A stretch of 64,000 nucleotides of DNA from Calothrix membranacea FACHB-236 (GTDB lineage Bacteria; Cyanobacteriota; Cyanobacteriia; Cyanobacteriales; Nostocaceae). Shown here piece after piece: positions 16,870-26,466 of this stretch. The translations under genes were made by a program, and so were the position numbers. Within the stretch, counting starts at the first letter, position 1, and each line of letters opens with the position of its first letter. Location: NCBI RefSeq assembly GCF_014696315.1, contig NZ_JACJPX010000006.1, positions 62,001 to 126,000 on the forward strand, given 5' to 3'. The notes beneath the pieces were generated by a model that had not been told where the DNA came from, made no database searches, and saw only the letters and a list, made by a program, of their open reading frames with translations.

Positions 16870-17955
16870 ATGGATTTATTGTCGCCTGTGCAGCTTGGTG
16901 CTTTAACTTTACCCAACCGCATAGTTATGGCACCCATGACACGCTTACGTGCAGTTGGCTCAATTCCCACACCCTTAATGGCAACCTATTATGCACAAAG
17001 AGCGATCGCCGGCTTAATTATTACCGAATGTACGATGGTATCTCCTCTAAGTAACGGCTACATGAATTGTCCGGGAATTTACTCGCCGGAACAAATAGTA
17101 GGATGGCAGCAAGTTACTCAAGCAGTACATAATAAAGGCGGCAAAATTTTCTTGCAACTTTGGCACAGTGGACGGATTGCTCATCCTAGCCTATTAAATG
17201 GAGAAATGCCGATTGCTCCCAGTGCGATCGCAGCTACAGGCACATTACACACTCCCATTGGTAAAGTAAATTTAGACACGCCACGCGCTTTAGAGACTGA
17301 GGAAATTCCCCAAATTGTCGAGCAATTTCGCCAAGGTGCAATCAATGCTCAGCAAGCTGGTTTTGATGGTATTGAATTGCATGGTGCTTTCGGCTACCTC
17401 ATCGACCAATTTCTTCAAGATGGTTCCAATCAGCGAACTGATAAATATGGTGGTTCAGTGGAAAATCGGGCGCGGTTCCTACTAGAAATTGTAGAAACAG
17501 TCAGCAGCGTTTTCGGAAGCGATCGCGTCGGTATTAAGTTGTCACCAAGTAATACATTTTACGGAATGTACGACTCAAACCCACAAGCAACCTTTGGCTA
17601 TGTAATAGGGGAACTGAATAAATTTAATCTCGCCTATGTGCATTTAATGGAACCAAACGAAGTTGATTTGAACACCCGCGAAGTTCTCAACCCTGTGCTG
17701 CCAATATTCCGCCCATTGTATCAAAGTACAATTATTACCAATGGCGGCTACGATAAGTCAAAAGGAAATGCTGTTTTAGCAACAGGTAATGCTGAATTAG
17801 TTTCTTTTGGTAGGTTATTTATCGCTAACCCCGACTTACCCCAGCGCTTTGCTGTTGATGCTAACTTCAACACACCCAACCCCGCAACCTTTTACGGTAT
17901 AGGCGAAAAAGATTTAGAAAAAGGCTACACAGATTACCCATTTCTTGATTCATAG
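16870..17955 (+). CDS. Old yellow enzyme family alkene reductase
   Basis: A 361-residue FMN-dependent NAD(P)H:flavin oxidoreductase of the OYE/NemA type: MDLLSPVQLGALTLPNRIVM, APMTRLRA, FLQLWHSGRIAHPS, then GIELHGAFGYLIDQFLQDGS and the signature NQRTDKYGGSVENRARFLLE; C-terminal NGGYDK and GRLFIANPDLP form the FMN phosphate site. These enzymes reduce activated C=C bonds of electrophiles. Transcribed divergently from the HxlR regulator, so probably induced by electrophilic stress. It lies inside the nifD element. Confidence 0.95.
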   Translation: MDLLSPVQLGALTLPNRIVMAPMTRLRAVGSIPTPLMATYYAQRAIAGLIITECTMVSPLSNGYMNCPGIYSPEQIVGWQQVTQAVHNKGGKIFLQLWHSGRIAHPSLLNGEMPIAPSAIAATGTLHTPIGKVNLDTPRALETEEIPQIVEQFRQGAINAQQAGFDGIELHGAFGYLIDQFLQDGSNQRTDKYGGSVENRARFLLEIVETVSSVFGSDRVGIKLSPSNTFYGMYDSNPQATFGYVIGELNKFNLAYVHLMEPNEVDLNTREVLNPVLPIFRPLYQSTIITNGGYDKSKGNAVLATGNAELVSFGRLFIANPDLPQRFAVDANFNTPNPATFYGIGEKDLEKGYTDYPFLDS

Positions 17956-17968
17956 TTAAAACTTGTAG

Positions 17969-18022
17969 AGACGCGATTAATCGCGTCTGCCAAAAATCGC
18001 AGAGACGCGATCAATCGCGTCT
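17969..18022. repeat. Two copies of palindrome AGACGCGAT(T/C)AATCGCGTCT
   Basis: Copies at 17969-17988 and 18003-18022, spaced by 14 bases, follow the reductase gene. The same repeat is at 759-778 in host nif DNA, so the family spread across the element boundary. Confidence 0.8.
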
Positions 18023-18118
18023 GTACAAGAGTCAGCCGTCAACAACCTGAATAAATTTGATATCATTTACCAAAAGGAGCGATCGCACGCACCTCTGCCG
18101 CAGATTTGCAAAAACACT

Positions 18119-18697
18119 ATGACGAAGCGTAAAAAAAGCAATCTCCAGTGGATTAAAGAAACGCTTGAACTAAAACCCGATCATCACTGGGAATCACCAT
18201 CAGGTTACAAAATTTTTGTAGCTAATCGCGGAGCTGTTCGCTTCAATGTTCCGCAAAATTGGCATTTTGAGCCACAAGAAAAATCATTTAAGTTCCTCGA
18301 TAAAAAACCGCCCAATGATGATTGTTGCTTAGAAGTATCTTTTAATCATCTCCCACCCAACGACTGGAGTATGTTTCCCCTCAAGTCCACATTAAAAAAA
18401 ATTATGGACGACGACAGCCGCGATGTCATTGATAGAGGAGAAATCATCACTGTCAAACGCCAAACCGCCAAGATTGTCTGGACAGAAATTAAGTTTATCG
18501 ACACCCAAGCAGAACCACGGGAAGCTTTTTCGCGCACTTGCATTGGTTTGGGGTCGAATATTCAATGCTTGATTACCTTTGATTATTGGGCAGATCAAGC
18601 AGAACAGCTAATCCCGGTTTGGGATGAAGTAATGCGATCGCTTACACTAGGGTTATATATCCGTGACCCTATGACTGGTCTGGCTTTTCCAGACTGA
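18119..18697 (+). CDS. Hypothetical protein, 192 aa
   Basis: Not recognised beyond a likely conserved cyanobacterial hypothetical. It begins with a basic stretch (MTKRKKSNLQWIKETLELK) and contains Trp-rich beta segments (DHHWESPSGYKIFVANRGAV, RFNVPQNWHFEPQEKSFKF) and CLITFDYWADQAEQLIPVWD near the end. No signal peptide or transmembrane helix. The layout (RFNVPQNW...) resembles DUF1795/PsbP-like folds, but this is a weak impression. The next gene starts 10 bases after the stop, so the two are likely co-transcribed. Confidence 0.6.
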   Translation: MTKRKKSNLQWIKETLELKPDHHWESPSGYKIFVANRGAVRFNVPQNWHFEPQEKSFKFLDKKPPNDDCCLEVSFNHLPPNDWSMFPLKSTLKKIMDDDSRDVIDRGEIITVKRQTAKIVWTEIKFIDTQAEPREAFSRTCIGLGSNIQCLITFDYWADQAEQLIPVWDEVMRSLTLGLYIRDPMTGLAFPD

Positions 18698-18706
18698 ACC
18701 ATAAGA

Positions 18707-19408
18707 ATGGAATTTATCATCTTTTTAATCGTCCTTTTAGGTGCAGGATATTGGTTTGTCTTGTATCCCAATCAAAAGATAGAGAAAATCAGAAGTAACT
18801 TGGTGGTAGAAGTTGATGGAGCAAATACTCGTTACCCAAATTTACCTTTAGGTAATTTAGGTATTTTTTTTGCAGTTAAAGAGAATCGTAGAATCCGAGT
18901 TGTTTTTCCCAAGTTAACTCAAGAAGGTATTGAGTACATTTATTCCTGGCATAATCTTGAATCTATCAGTATTCCTAATTTAGAGAAAGCAGATAATCGA
19001 GCTAGAACTAATATTAAAGCAGCCCAAGAACTAGCATTTTTAATGAATGAACATATTCAATTTGTCGAGCCAGAAATTTTAAATTTAAGAAAGCAGTGGC
19101 GCAAAATCAACGAATTACTTGACTTAGTAGCAACCTCAGACTTTTATGCAAGTCAACAGGAAATTTATGAGAGAGCATTATTGCAAATTGAGAATTTGCT
19201 AGATAAAGCTGAAGAATTACAGCAAGTATACATTGGCTTTATTAGAGAAATGTTGATTGGCAGACAAATTGCCGGATATGAGCCGAATTTGCTGCTAGAT
19301 AATGCTGTATTGATTGATCATCAATACAAAAAAATTCGAGAAGAGTACCAATATATGAAGGATACAGCAACAGCTTATGCTGAACTGTTACGCACACAGC
19401 AAGTTTAG
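18707..19408 (+). CDS. Hypothetical membrane-anchored protein, 233 aa
   Basis: An N-terminal transmembrane helix (MEFIIFLIVLLGAGYWFVLY) is followed by a cytosolic mostly helical region with long amphipathic helices (EIYERALLQIENLLDKAEEL; HQYKKIREEYQYMKDTATAY). No family recognised. It follows the 192-aa gene with only 9 bases between stop and ATG, which suggests an operon. Composition resembles its neighbours. Confidence 0.6.
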   Translation: MEFIIFLIVLLGAGYWFVLYPNQKIEKIRSNLVVEVDGANTRYPNLPLGNLGIFFAVKENRRIRVVFPKLTQEGIEYIYSWHNLESISIPNLEKADNRARTNIKAAQELAFLMNEHIQFVEPEILNLRKQWRKINELLDLVATSDFYASQQEIYERALLQIENLLDKAEELQQVYIGFIREMLIGRQIAGYEPNLLLDNAVLIDHQYKKIREEYQYMKDTATAYAELLRTQQV

Positions 19409-19429
19409 CCTATTGCGATCGCCTACATA

Positions 19430-19523
19430 ATACCATTTTAGATTTTAGATTTTGGATTGGGGATTGCTGTCTGTGTCTAGGTTCTACCAAGCAATCTGTG
19501 GTAATCATTTTTTGAATTGGTAT
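19430..19523. repeat. Possible MITE-like element (ATACCATTTT ... GAATTGGTAT)
   Basis: The ends resemble those of the elements at 3714, 49662 and 54766, and heptamer-like TTTTAGA repeats lie inside one end. The centre is not similar, so membership in the family is uncertain. The rest of 19409-19710 holds no gene. Confidence 0.4.
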
Positions 19524-19710
19524 AATATCATGCTTGCAGCAGCTAACAAAAGCAGAAAAAACTTATAAGCCATTGGTTGAATCTCATACTATCAAAAGAC
19601 TGAATTCAACTAATAACTTTTGATGAAACAACCTCTGTCTAGAGCAAGATTTGGCTGATGAGCTAGCTGAAGTAAAAATAGAGTGCAACATCTAATAGAG
19701 ATTGTATTCT

Positions 19711-20157
19711 ATGCAACTAAATTATTTCACAAAAGTGCTTTCTACTGTAAAAAACTGGATGACTACAGCATTGTTGTGTGCTTTAGCAATTGCTTTTGCT
19801 TGGCAAGGTGCGTTTTTCACCAATAATACAGCAATGGCTGATCCAGCAAGCTTGATTGCAACCATAGACAACAGCGATCAAGCAAAAAACAAAGTTAGAG
19901 AAGATACTGGAAACACCAAGAATTTTATCAGAAAAACCGCAGATAAAGTTGAGGAAGCTGCCAGCAGCAATGCATCGAAAGTTGAAGACGCAACCGATAA
20001 CAATGGTAGTTTCGTTGAGCGCAAAGCTAAGAGAGATGCAGCTACAATTCATAAGAGAGCAGAAGAAGATGCAGCTCGCACTCAAAAAGCAGTAGATGAC
20101 ACCAAGAATGTTGTTGAAAAAGCTATTGACAACGTCAAAGATGCTTTTGGTAAATAA
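19711..20157 (+). CDS. Secreted or periplasmic LEA-like helical protein, 148 aa
   Basis: I choose the ATG at 19711; a longer frame would need a TTG at 19702. Residues 1-40 form a signal peptide with hydrophobic core TTALLCALAIAFAWQGAFF and a likely cut near TAMA-DP. The mature part is hydrophilic, Cys-free and built of 11-residue-like amphipathic helix repeats (KVREDTGNTKNFIRKTADKV, KRAEEDAARTQKAVDDTKNV), resembling LEA or CsbD-type stress proteins. Function is not shown by sequence. Confidence 0.65.
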   Translation: MQLNYFTKVLSTVKNWMTTALLCALAIAFAWQGAFFTNNTAMADPASLIATIDNSDQAKNKVREDTGNTKNFIRKTADKVEEAASSNASKVEDATDNNGSFVERKAKRDAATIHKRAEEDAARTQKAVDDTKNVVEKAIDNVKDAFGK

Positions 20158-20165
20158 CTAATAAG

Positions 20166-20208
20166 TGGTTACGCATTTAAGTTGCGTAGTTACTCATCAG
20201 GATTGTCC
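20166..20208. repeat. Dispersed repeat shared with 50990-51033
   Basis: ACGCATTTAAGTTGCGTAGTTAC-like sequence ending CATCAGGATTGTCCAGA; an approximately 40-base relative lies downstream of cpeR in the nifH element, differing at a handful of positions. Confidence 0.6.
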
Positions 20209-20267
20209 AGAGTCAAAGGTCAAAAGTCCAAGTTTATCCTTGACTGTTGTTACCTGATTTAAATTCT

Positions 20268-20298
20268 TGTAAGGACACAGCAATGCTGTGTCCTTACA
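20268..20298. repeat. Palindrome TGTAAGGACACAGC/GCTGTGTCCTTACA
   Basis: 14-base perfect arms around a 3-base centre, just upstream of the YdeI-like gene. A dispersed cyanobacterial repeat of the same kind as those at 14190 and 16186, with different arm sequence. Confidence 0.8.
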
Positions 20299-20323
20299 GC
20301 GTGTTATAGTTACCAAAAATCCT

Positions 20324-20908
20324 ATGGCACCATTTGAAAATCAACTAGAAACCGTTTATGCCCAAGACCGTCAAGAATGGCGAGAATGGTTGCAGAAAAA
20401 TCATCATAGTTCTATCGGGGTGTGGCTAATTTACTACAAAGTAAAAAGTGGCAAACCCAGCGTTAAATATAGCGAAGCAGTAAAAGAAGCCTTATGTTTT
20501 GGCTGGATTGACAGTAAAGTCAAAACCATAGACACAGAACGGTATATGCAAATATTTACACCCCGTAAACCGAAAAGTGTCTGGTCGAAATTAAATAAGC
20601 AATATATTGAAGAACTCATTGCTGAAAATTTGATGACTGAAGCGGGATTGCAAAAGATTGAAATTGCCAAACAAAATGGTTATTGGATTAGCTTAGATGC
20701 GATTGAAGCATTAACAATCCCAGCAGATTTACAACTAGCATTAGCAGCTAATGAAACTGCTAATCAATATTTTGCAGCTTTTAGTAAATCTACTAAGAAA
20801 AATATACTCAAGTGGATTGAGAGTGCTAAACGTCCAGAGACAAGATTAAAGAGAATTGAGCAAACTATAAATTCAGTAGCGCAGAATAAAAATCCCTTGA
20901 TCCGTTGA
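20324..20908 (+). CDS. YdeI/OmpD-associated family protein
   Basis: The product from the ATG at 20324 (MAPFENQLETV) is 194 residues; an upstream GTG start would lie inside a palindromic repeat and is rejected. Family signatures: WREWLQKNHHSSIGVWLIYY, YSEAVKEALCFGWIDSKVK, YMQIFTPRKPKSVWSKLNK, and C-terminal STKKNILKWIESAKRPETR. Members are linked with bacteriocin protection in some bacteria; the true function is unclear. No operon partner is seen. Confidence 0.85.
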   Translation: MAPFENQLETVYAQDRQEWREWLQKNHHSSIGVWLIYYKVKSGKPSVKYSEAVKEALCFGWIDSKVKTIDTERYMQIFTPRKPKSVWSKLNKQYIEELIAENLMTEAGLQKIEIAKQNGYWISLDAIEALTIPADLQLALAANETANQYFAAFSKSTKKNILKWIESAKRPETRLKRIEQTINSVAQNKNPLIR

Positions 20909-21053
20909 GATTAGTGAAAGCAACGAAGACAATAACTAAATATCCAACTGAAAATAATATCTTTTGAGGACACAATTTAGATTGGACTAAAGTTCCTCAA
21001 TTATGCTCGAAGGTAGAGTATAGTCGATTATTTACAGTAAATTCTCCAAAGCG

Positions 21054-21869
21054 ATGCGTAAAACAGTCCTCATTACTGGAACATCTAGTGGTATTGGTAA
21101 ACTGGCTGCAATCTACTTTGCTCAACAAGGCTGGAATGTTGCTGCAACTATGCGTAACCCTAGCCAAGGCAAAGATTTGTGCAACATCTCCAACATCAAA
21201 TTATATTCCTTAGACGTAACAGATAATAACAGTATTCAAACTGCGATCGCATCTGCTATCCAAGATTTTGGTCAAATTGATGTCTTAGTTAACAATGCAG
21301 GTTTTGCTTTCGATGGCGTATTTGAAGCCATGACAGATGAAATTCTAGAACAGCAATTCAATACGAATGTGTTTGGATTAATGCGAGTTACCAGAGCCAT
21401 CATTCCTTATATGCGCCAACAAGGTGGCGGTACAATTGTTCAAATCGCCAGTATGGGAGGTCGAGTTACTTTCCCGTTATACAGCATTTATCATAGTTCT
21501 AAATGGGCAGTAGAAGGATTTAGTGAAGCCTTACATTATGAATTAGAATCCTTCAATATAAAAATTAAAATCATTGAACCAGGCGTAATTAAAACAGAAT
21601 TTTATGGCAGCAGTCGCCAGTTTATCATGAGTGATGCTCTACCCATGTATAAACCTTTGGTAGATATCGTAGAAAGAGTTTCCCAGGAAGCTGGTAAAAA
21701 TGGTGAGCCACCTGAACTAGTTGCTAAAGTTATTTTTCAAGCTGCGTGCGATCGCACTCGTAAAATGCGTTATTCTGTAGGTCAACCTGCGCCAATTCTG
21801 CTGATGCTGCGTAAATTACTGCCTGATAGTTGGTATTTTTCCATCATCAAAAGTGTCTATAAAATTTAA
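21054..21869 (+). CDS. Short-chain dehydrogenase/reductase (SDR)
   Basis: A 271-residue classical SDR. The NAD(P) motif GTSSGIG is at residues 9-15, VNNAGFAF near 83, the catalytic Ser in QIASMGGRVT and the YxxxK motif in YHSSKWAVEGFSEALHYELE. The C-terminal extension (YSVGQPAPILLMLRKLLPDS) fits the subgroup acting on retinol/sterol-like or unspecified substrates. Substrate unknown. The ATG follows CTCCAAAGCG with no clear ribosome site. Lies alone on the plus strand in the nifD element. Confidence 0.92.
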   Translation: MRKTVLITGTSSGIGKLAAIYFAQQGWNVAATMRNPSQGKDLCNISNIKLYSLDVTDNNSIQTAIASAIQDFGQIDVLVNNAGFAFDGVFEAMTDEILEQQFNTNVFGLMRVTRAIIPYMRQQGGGTIVQIASMGGRVTFPLYSIYHSSKWAVEGFSEALHYELESFNIKIKIIEPGVIKTEFYGSSRQFIMSDALPMYKPLVDIVERVSQEAGKNGEPPELVAKVIFQAACDRTRKMRYSVGQPAPILLMLRKLLPDSWYFSIIKSVYKI

Positions 21870-22035
21870 TTGCAAGATTGTTAAGCAGTAATTGAGGATA
21901 AATCACAATTTGCAAAAATAATGTAACAAATGTATATGTAATTGCGTAGTTTTCGGGATTTTTAGTTGGATTATAGACGGTAATTGCGCCTTTAGTTAAG
22001 ATAATTGGCGTATTAATTATCACTTCATTCCATCC

Positions 22036-22716
22036 ATGTCTGAAATCTTAGAGCAACGCAGATGTATCCCCATATCAAAAGAGTTTTTCTGCGATGGTCA
22101 TTACTACGTACTTACCTCTACAAGTTTAGGGGGTAGTGGTCTTCAGCCAGAAGAACTTTCTAACATTTTAGGGTCTGCAGAAGAACAAGAAATAGAAGAA
22201 CTACTCAGAGGTGGAGTCTGCATTCCCTTGGTTTTCGATGGCGACTGTGCGCTTGATAGTCAGACAATCTTTGTCTTAGGCGATTTAACAGCACAAGAAG
22301 AACACGACTGGATTGCACGTTTATCTGGGAAATTAAACATACCTTGCGGTAAATTCGTCATCCTATGCGGAGGAGGTGACGCAGATGAGTTAGCTGATGC
22401 GATTTCCGGAAATCCTCCAAAGCAGCATTATGAGATATTTCAGGTTATTGAAGTTCCACCAGCAGAGTATTTAGTAGAAATTTATGCTTACTTATCTAGT
22501 ATGACCGTACAGCAATCTCTGGAAGAATACGATAAAAACTGGAATTTGATAGAGAACAAAGCTTTGGCGCAGTGGTATCAAGATAACCGTCCCGGTATTG
22601 CTGATATTAGCTACATCATTAGATTAGTTCCTCTCGAAACTGAGCCACCTCTACCGAAACTTGTACCTGAAATTGGTTGGTGTGGAGAATTTGAGTTTCG
22701 CCAGCCAAAAATTTAG
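22036..22716 (+). CDS. Hypothetical protein, 226 aa
   Basis: No known family recognised. It is acidic, with a Gly-rich CGGGGDADELADAISG near residue 115 and conserved-looking YEIFQVIEVPPAEYLVEIYA. The opening CIPISKEFFCDGHYYVLTST and repeated beta/alpha alternation suggest a globular soluble protein. It is likely a conserved cyanobacterial hypothetical. The upstream 165 bases have no clear promoter. Confidence 0.6.
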   Translation: MSEILEQRRCIPISKEFFCDGHYYVLTSTSLGGSGLQPEELSNILGSAEEQEIEELLRGGVCIPLVFDGDCALDSQTIFVLGDLTAQEEHDWIARLSGKLNIPCGKFVILCGGGDADELADAISGNPPKQHYEIFQVIEVPPAEYLVEIYAYLSSMTVQQSLEEYDKNWNLIENKALAQWYQDNRPGIADISYIIRLVPLETEPPLPKLVPEIGWCGEFEFRQPKI

Positions 22717-22881
22717 CGATCGCATTTCATATTTTGCTTCAACAATCACAATTGCAGGTGCTTCAATTTCTAAATTTTTGTATCTCACTCAACTACATAC
22801 TAGTATAACTAGTTACAGTACAATATTTTGAGGGAACACTAAATGAAACAGGTTTAATCAATAGTGTCCTTGGAGTCGGGT

Positions 22882-24192
22882 ATGGAGCCGTCAGAATTTA
22901 TCATCGACATTTGTCTAGAGGCTGTTGAAAGTGACTCAGTTACGCACAAAAATAGAATAGGAGCGGTTGCTGGTGCGGTAGGAGCATTAGTAACAATTGG
23001 TAGCTTAGGGCTAGCTAGTCCCATAGCAGTGCCTCTTGTTTTAGCAGGTGGCGCACTTGCAGGTGCAAGAGGGGAATCAGCAGTTAAAAAAACTGCTCAA
23101 GGTATAGGCTCTACCGTCGGAAACATGGCTTTAGGTATTGCAGGAGGTATAACAGGTTTTCTCGATTTATTTAAAAGCGATGAGGAATTTTTTAAGCGAG
23201 GTATCGAAAGACTTGAGAATGGCCAATATGCAGAGGCTTTTGATGACTTCACCCAAGCTATAGCAATCAATCCTCAACATGCAGATGCTCACTTCTTGCG
23301 AGGTTGTATACTCTCTGATTCAGGAGATTATCAAGCAGCAATCGAAGAATATACTCAAACAATTCAAATTGTTCCTGACTATGCGGGTGCCTACTCCAAC
23401 CGAGGTCATATTTTAGCATCACAGCAAAACTACGAAGCTGCTATTTTTGATTATACAAAAAGTATTGAAATTGATCCTACTGATGGTGATATTTTTTTCA
23501 CAAGAGCTAATGCTTATGTTGCATTAGAAAAATATGAAAGTGCAATAGCAGATTACAATAAGGTTATTCAAATTGAACCTGATTGCATCGATGCTTACTT
23601 TATTCGTGGTTGTTTACATATAGAATTGGAAAGTTTTAAGGAAGCGATTTTAGATTTCGACTATGTTATAAAAATTAGTCCAAATGAAGCAAATCCTTAC
23701 TTTCAACGTGGAGCGGCTCGTGCAGAATTGAAGGATAATCAAGGCGCAATTCAAGACTTTAATAAAGCCATTAGTATTGAGCCTAATAACATTGATTTTT
23801 ACTTTCTTCGAGGTATGTCTTATGCATGGTTGAAAAACTATAATAAAGCTATTCTTGATTATAGTAAAGTCATTTCTACAGAATCGGATTATGTGGATGC
23901 TTACTATGAGCGTGGTTGTGTTCGTAGAGAAAAAGGAGATATCCGAGGTGCTATTTCTGATTTCAGCCAGGTGATTACACTAGATTCTGAATATGTTGAT
24001 GCCTATGTTAAGCGTGGTCATGCATATATCAAAAAGGGAGATAGACAAGAAGCTATCGAGGATTTTCAAAAGGCAATCAGCCTCTTCCGTAAAGAATCCA
24101 TGCTCGAGGAAGGCAGAAAGCTTCAAGATGTAATTAATTCTCTCAAACATGAGATAAAAAATACTCCTTGGTGGCAAAAACGTATATTCTGA
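22882..24192 (+). CDS. TPR-repeat protein with N-terminal glycine-rich hydrophobic segment
   Basis: From the ATG at 22882 the product is 436 residues; a GTG at 22864 would add six. Residues about 25-95 are Ala/Gly-rich and hydrophobic (VAGAVGALVTIGSLGLASPI, GIGSTVGNMALGIAGGITGF) and probably membrane-associated. From residue 108 on come about eight 34-residue tetratricopeptide repeats (for example ADAHFLRGCILSDSGDYQAA, YSNRGHILASQQNYEAAIFD). TPR arrays mediate protein interaction; the partner is unknown. Confidence 0.85.
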   Translation: MEPSEFIIDICLEAVESDSVTHKNRIGAVAGAVGALVTIGSLGLASPIAVPLVLAGGALAGARGESAVKKTAQGIGSTVGNMALGIAGGITGFLDLFKSDEEFFKRGIERLENGQYAEAFDDFTQAIAINPQHADAHFLRGCILSDSGDYQAAIEEYTQTIQIVPDYAGAYSNRGHILASQQNYEAAIFDYTKSIEIDPTDGDIFFTRANAYVALEKYESAIADYNKVIQIEPDCIDAYFIRGCLHIELESFKEAILDFDYVIKISPNEANPYFQRGAARAELKDNQGAIQDFNKAISIEPNNIDFYFLRGMSYAWLKNYNKAILDYSKVISTESDYVDAYYERGCVRREKGDIRGAISDFSQVITLDSEYVDAYVKRGHAYIKKGDRQEAIEDFQKAISLFRKESMLEEGRKLQDVINSLKHEIKNTPWWQKRIF

Positions 24193-24320
24193 TTGGTTGA
24201 TATAAGTAGCAATTTTATCTATTAATAATAGCTAAATTGCCGCACAAAATTATACATAACAAATGTTCAACCACTCAAAACGATAATATTTACCTGCAAG
24301 TTCAATATGTTATTTAGCTT

Positions 24321-24863
24321 ATGACCAATAAAACGTGGTTTCCGGCTTGGCTACCTTATCCAAGGTCATGGATGATGGCTATTAAATTAGCAATACCAGC
24401 ATATGTCGGTGCAACTGTAGCTGTTGCATTTGAATTCTGGCGCTACTCTATTCTAGGAGGTCTTCTAGCCGTCACAGGTAATGATGGTGTAATTTTCTTC
24501 TTTCTATCTTCTGCCATTGCATTATTATTTGCTCTAATATGGTTTTTAATTCTTACAAAATTATATAAATTCTTGCTTAAGCTTCTATGGTCAAATCCAC
24601 CACAATGGCTTTGTCTACCAAAATTTAAAACTTTGGTTATGCGAGATTTTGGCATACTTGTGCTATCTATTTTGCCAATTGTGGCGATTTTTGCAATCTA
24701 TATATTTTTTGTTACCAGTTACAAGCAAACCCTTGCGAATTTAAGAACACCAAGACTAACATATGATATTTTTCTACTAAGATATTCGTGGCTTTGGTTA
24801 ATTTCCGCTGCTTACCTTTACCAATGGAGTACAAAAAAAGTTTTGGATAAAAGATCTTTTTAG
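24321..24863 (+). CDS. Hypothetical integral membrane protein, 180 aa
   Basis: Four hydrophobic segments are visible: MAIKLAIPAYVGATVAVAFE, VIFFFLSSAIALLFALIWFL, FGILVLSILPIVAIFAIYIF and YSWLWLISAAYLYQWS. No family recognised. Last gene of the nifD element before its distal end; 240 AT-rich bases follow to the attachment repeat and contain no gene. Confidence 0.6.
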   Translation: MTNKTWFPAWLPYPRSWMMAIKLAIPAYVGATVAVAFEFWRYSILGGLLAVTGNDGVIFFFLSSAIALLFALIWFLILTKLYKFLLKLLWSNPPQWLCLPKFKTLVMRDFGILVLSILPIVAIFAIYIFFVTSYKQTLANLRTPRLTYDIFLLRYSWLWLISAAYLYQWSTKKVLDKRSF

Positions 24864-25103
24864 TCAGGTTGCTAAATATATTTAATCTAAAAAATGTCAT
24901 TTAAATTAGTTTTTAATTTAACAGTTTTAATTTAAAACTCATGCAAGCAACATCTCAAAACCAGACAGAGTAAGAGTTATATTGTCTCAGTTATCATTAG
25001 TCGATTATGCTTTAACTTGCATTTAGGCTAGAAATAAAAGTTTTTTTCTACGGCAACTAAAAAACCTAGTATAATCTTGAGTTCTAAGAGCGATCGCTAG
25101 GTT

Positions 25104-25114
25104 CGGAGTAATCC
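25104..25114 (-). other. nifD element attachment site, xisA-distal
   Basis: CGGAGTAATCC, identical to 6271-6281. It falls in the nifD codons D-Y-S-(E/G). Five codons of element DNA (E-P-S-D-R-S end) then close the unexcised reading frame at 25084. Confidence 0.95.
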
Positions 25115-26466
25115 CAAGAGTGCATTTGACGGAAAGGAAGACCCATCTTTTGGAAAACGTACTTCTCTTTCACACCAGAAGCAATCAAATCTGGCTTGAG
25201 TGCTTTAACAAACTCTTCAAATTCGTAAGCGGTAACGTCGTCATAAACGATGGTGCCGTTTTCGATGTAGTGAGTGGTACGTTTGTAATCGTCATTATGA
25301 GCGAACTCATAACCAGTACCAATCATTCTCATACCCAAATCTTGGAAAGCGGGTACAACGTGGCGAGGACGTAGACCACCAACCATCATAGCGACGGTCT
25401 TACCTTCCAAACGGGGGCGATACTTAGAAATGATCGCATCCATTGTGGGCTGATACTTAGCGATGATCTTCTCAGCGTTTTCTTGGATCTTGGAGTCAAA
25501 CTTAGAAGCAATTTCCCGGAGGGATTCAGCAATCTTAGTAGGCCCAAAGAAGTTGTATTCTAACCAGGGAATACCATACTTCTCTTCCATGTGACGGCTG
25601 ATGTAGTTCATCGACCGGTAGCAGTGGATGAGGTTAATTTTTACGTTTGGTGTCAGCATCATTTCGTTGATGGTGCCATCACCAGACCACTGAGCAACTA
25701 CACGCAAGCCTAATTCTTCTAACAGAATCCGGCTAGCCCAAGCATCACCACCGATGTTGTAGTCACCAATAATAGCTACGTCATAAGGAGTAGAGTCGAA
25801 AGGCAGTGTACCGTCTTTCTTAGCTTGGTCAGCTCTGGGGAATACCCAGTCACGGATTTGGTCGTTAGCGATGTGGTGACCCAAAGATTGAGAAACACCA
25901 CGGAAGCCTTCGCAACGTACAGGGATAACAGGCTTGTTGATTTCTTTAGCTGCTTTCTTAGCTACAGCTTCGATGTCATCCCCAATCAAACCGATGGGAC
26001 ATTCAGATTGAATAGAAACACCACGGCTGAGGGGGAACAGTACTTCGAGTTCTTGAATCAGCTTTAAGAGTTTTTTGTCACCACCGAAAACGATGTCTCT
26101 TTCTTGGAAGTCAGAGGTGAAGTGCATGGTACCAAAGGTGTCAACACCAGTTGTACCAATGTAGTAGTTACGACGACCAGACCAAGACCAGTAACCGCAA
26201 CCTACAGGCCCGTGGCTGATGTGGATCATGTCCTTAATAGGGCCCCAAACCACACCTTTTGAACCTGCATAAGCACAACCACGAGCGGTCATTACACCAG
26301 GTAGAGATTTGATGTTAGACTTAACGCCGCAGTCAGACTTGCCTTCTTCGTATACGTTTAAGTGCTTTTCCCGTTTTTTAGCTGCTTTTTCGGGATAGGC
26401 TTGGAGAACTTCTTTAATTAGTTCTTTTCTTTCGTCAACGATGTTCTTGTTTTCTGGAGGAGTCAT
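25104..26466 (-). CDS. nifD: nifD, 5' segment (454 codons, interrupted)
   Basis: NifD is the alpha chain of the MoFe protein carrying FeMo-co. The segment runs from [20 protein letters not shown] to MHSWDYS and then meets the element; in the unexcised chromosome translation ends at 25084 after E-P-S-D-R-S. P-cluster motifs [28 protein letters not shown] and [11 protein letters not shown] are intact, as is the FeMo-co ligand His in the QMHSWDYS motif (His449 here). The interruption therefore removes only the last 43 residues, immediately beyond the cofactor-ligand loop. It is 151 bp downstream of nifH. Confidence 0.97.

Larger units (their letters stand above)
6271..25103. mobile_element. nifD excision element, 18,833 bp
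   Basis: The element is bounded by direct repeats CGGAGTAATCC at 6271-6281 and 25104-25114; on the nif strand this reads GGATTACTCCG, the repeat known from the Anabaena nifD element. It carries xisA next to the 6271 end. Excision would leave one repeat and restore nifD. At 18.8 kb it is larger than the 11-kb Anabaena PCC 7120 element. Cargo: xisA, a methyltransferase/endonuclease pair, a xisI remnant, regulators with adjacent enzyme genes, TPR and hypothetical genes. Gene orientation is mostly plus, opposite to nif. Confidence 0.96.

Noticed and set aside
25084-26466. nifD as a pseudogene
   Set aside because: The 3' part is present at the other end of the element and an 11-bp repeat joins both in frame.
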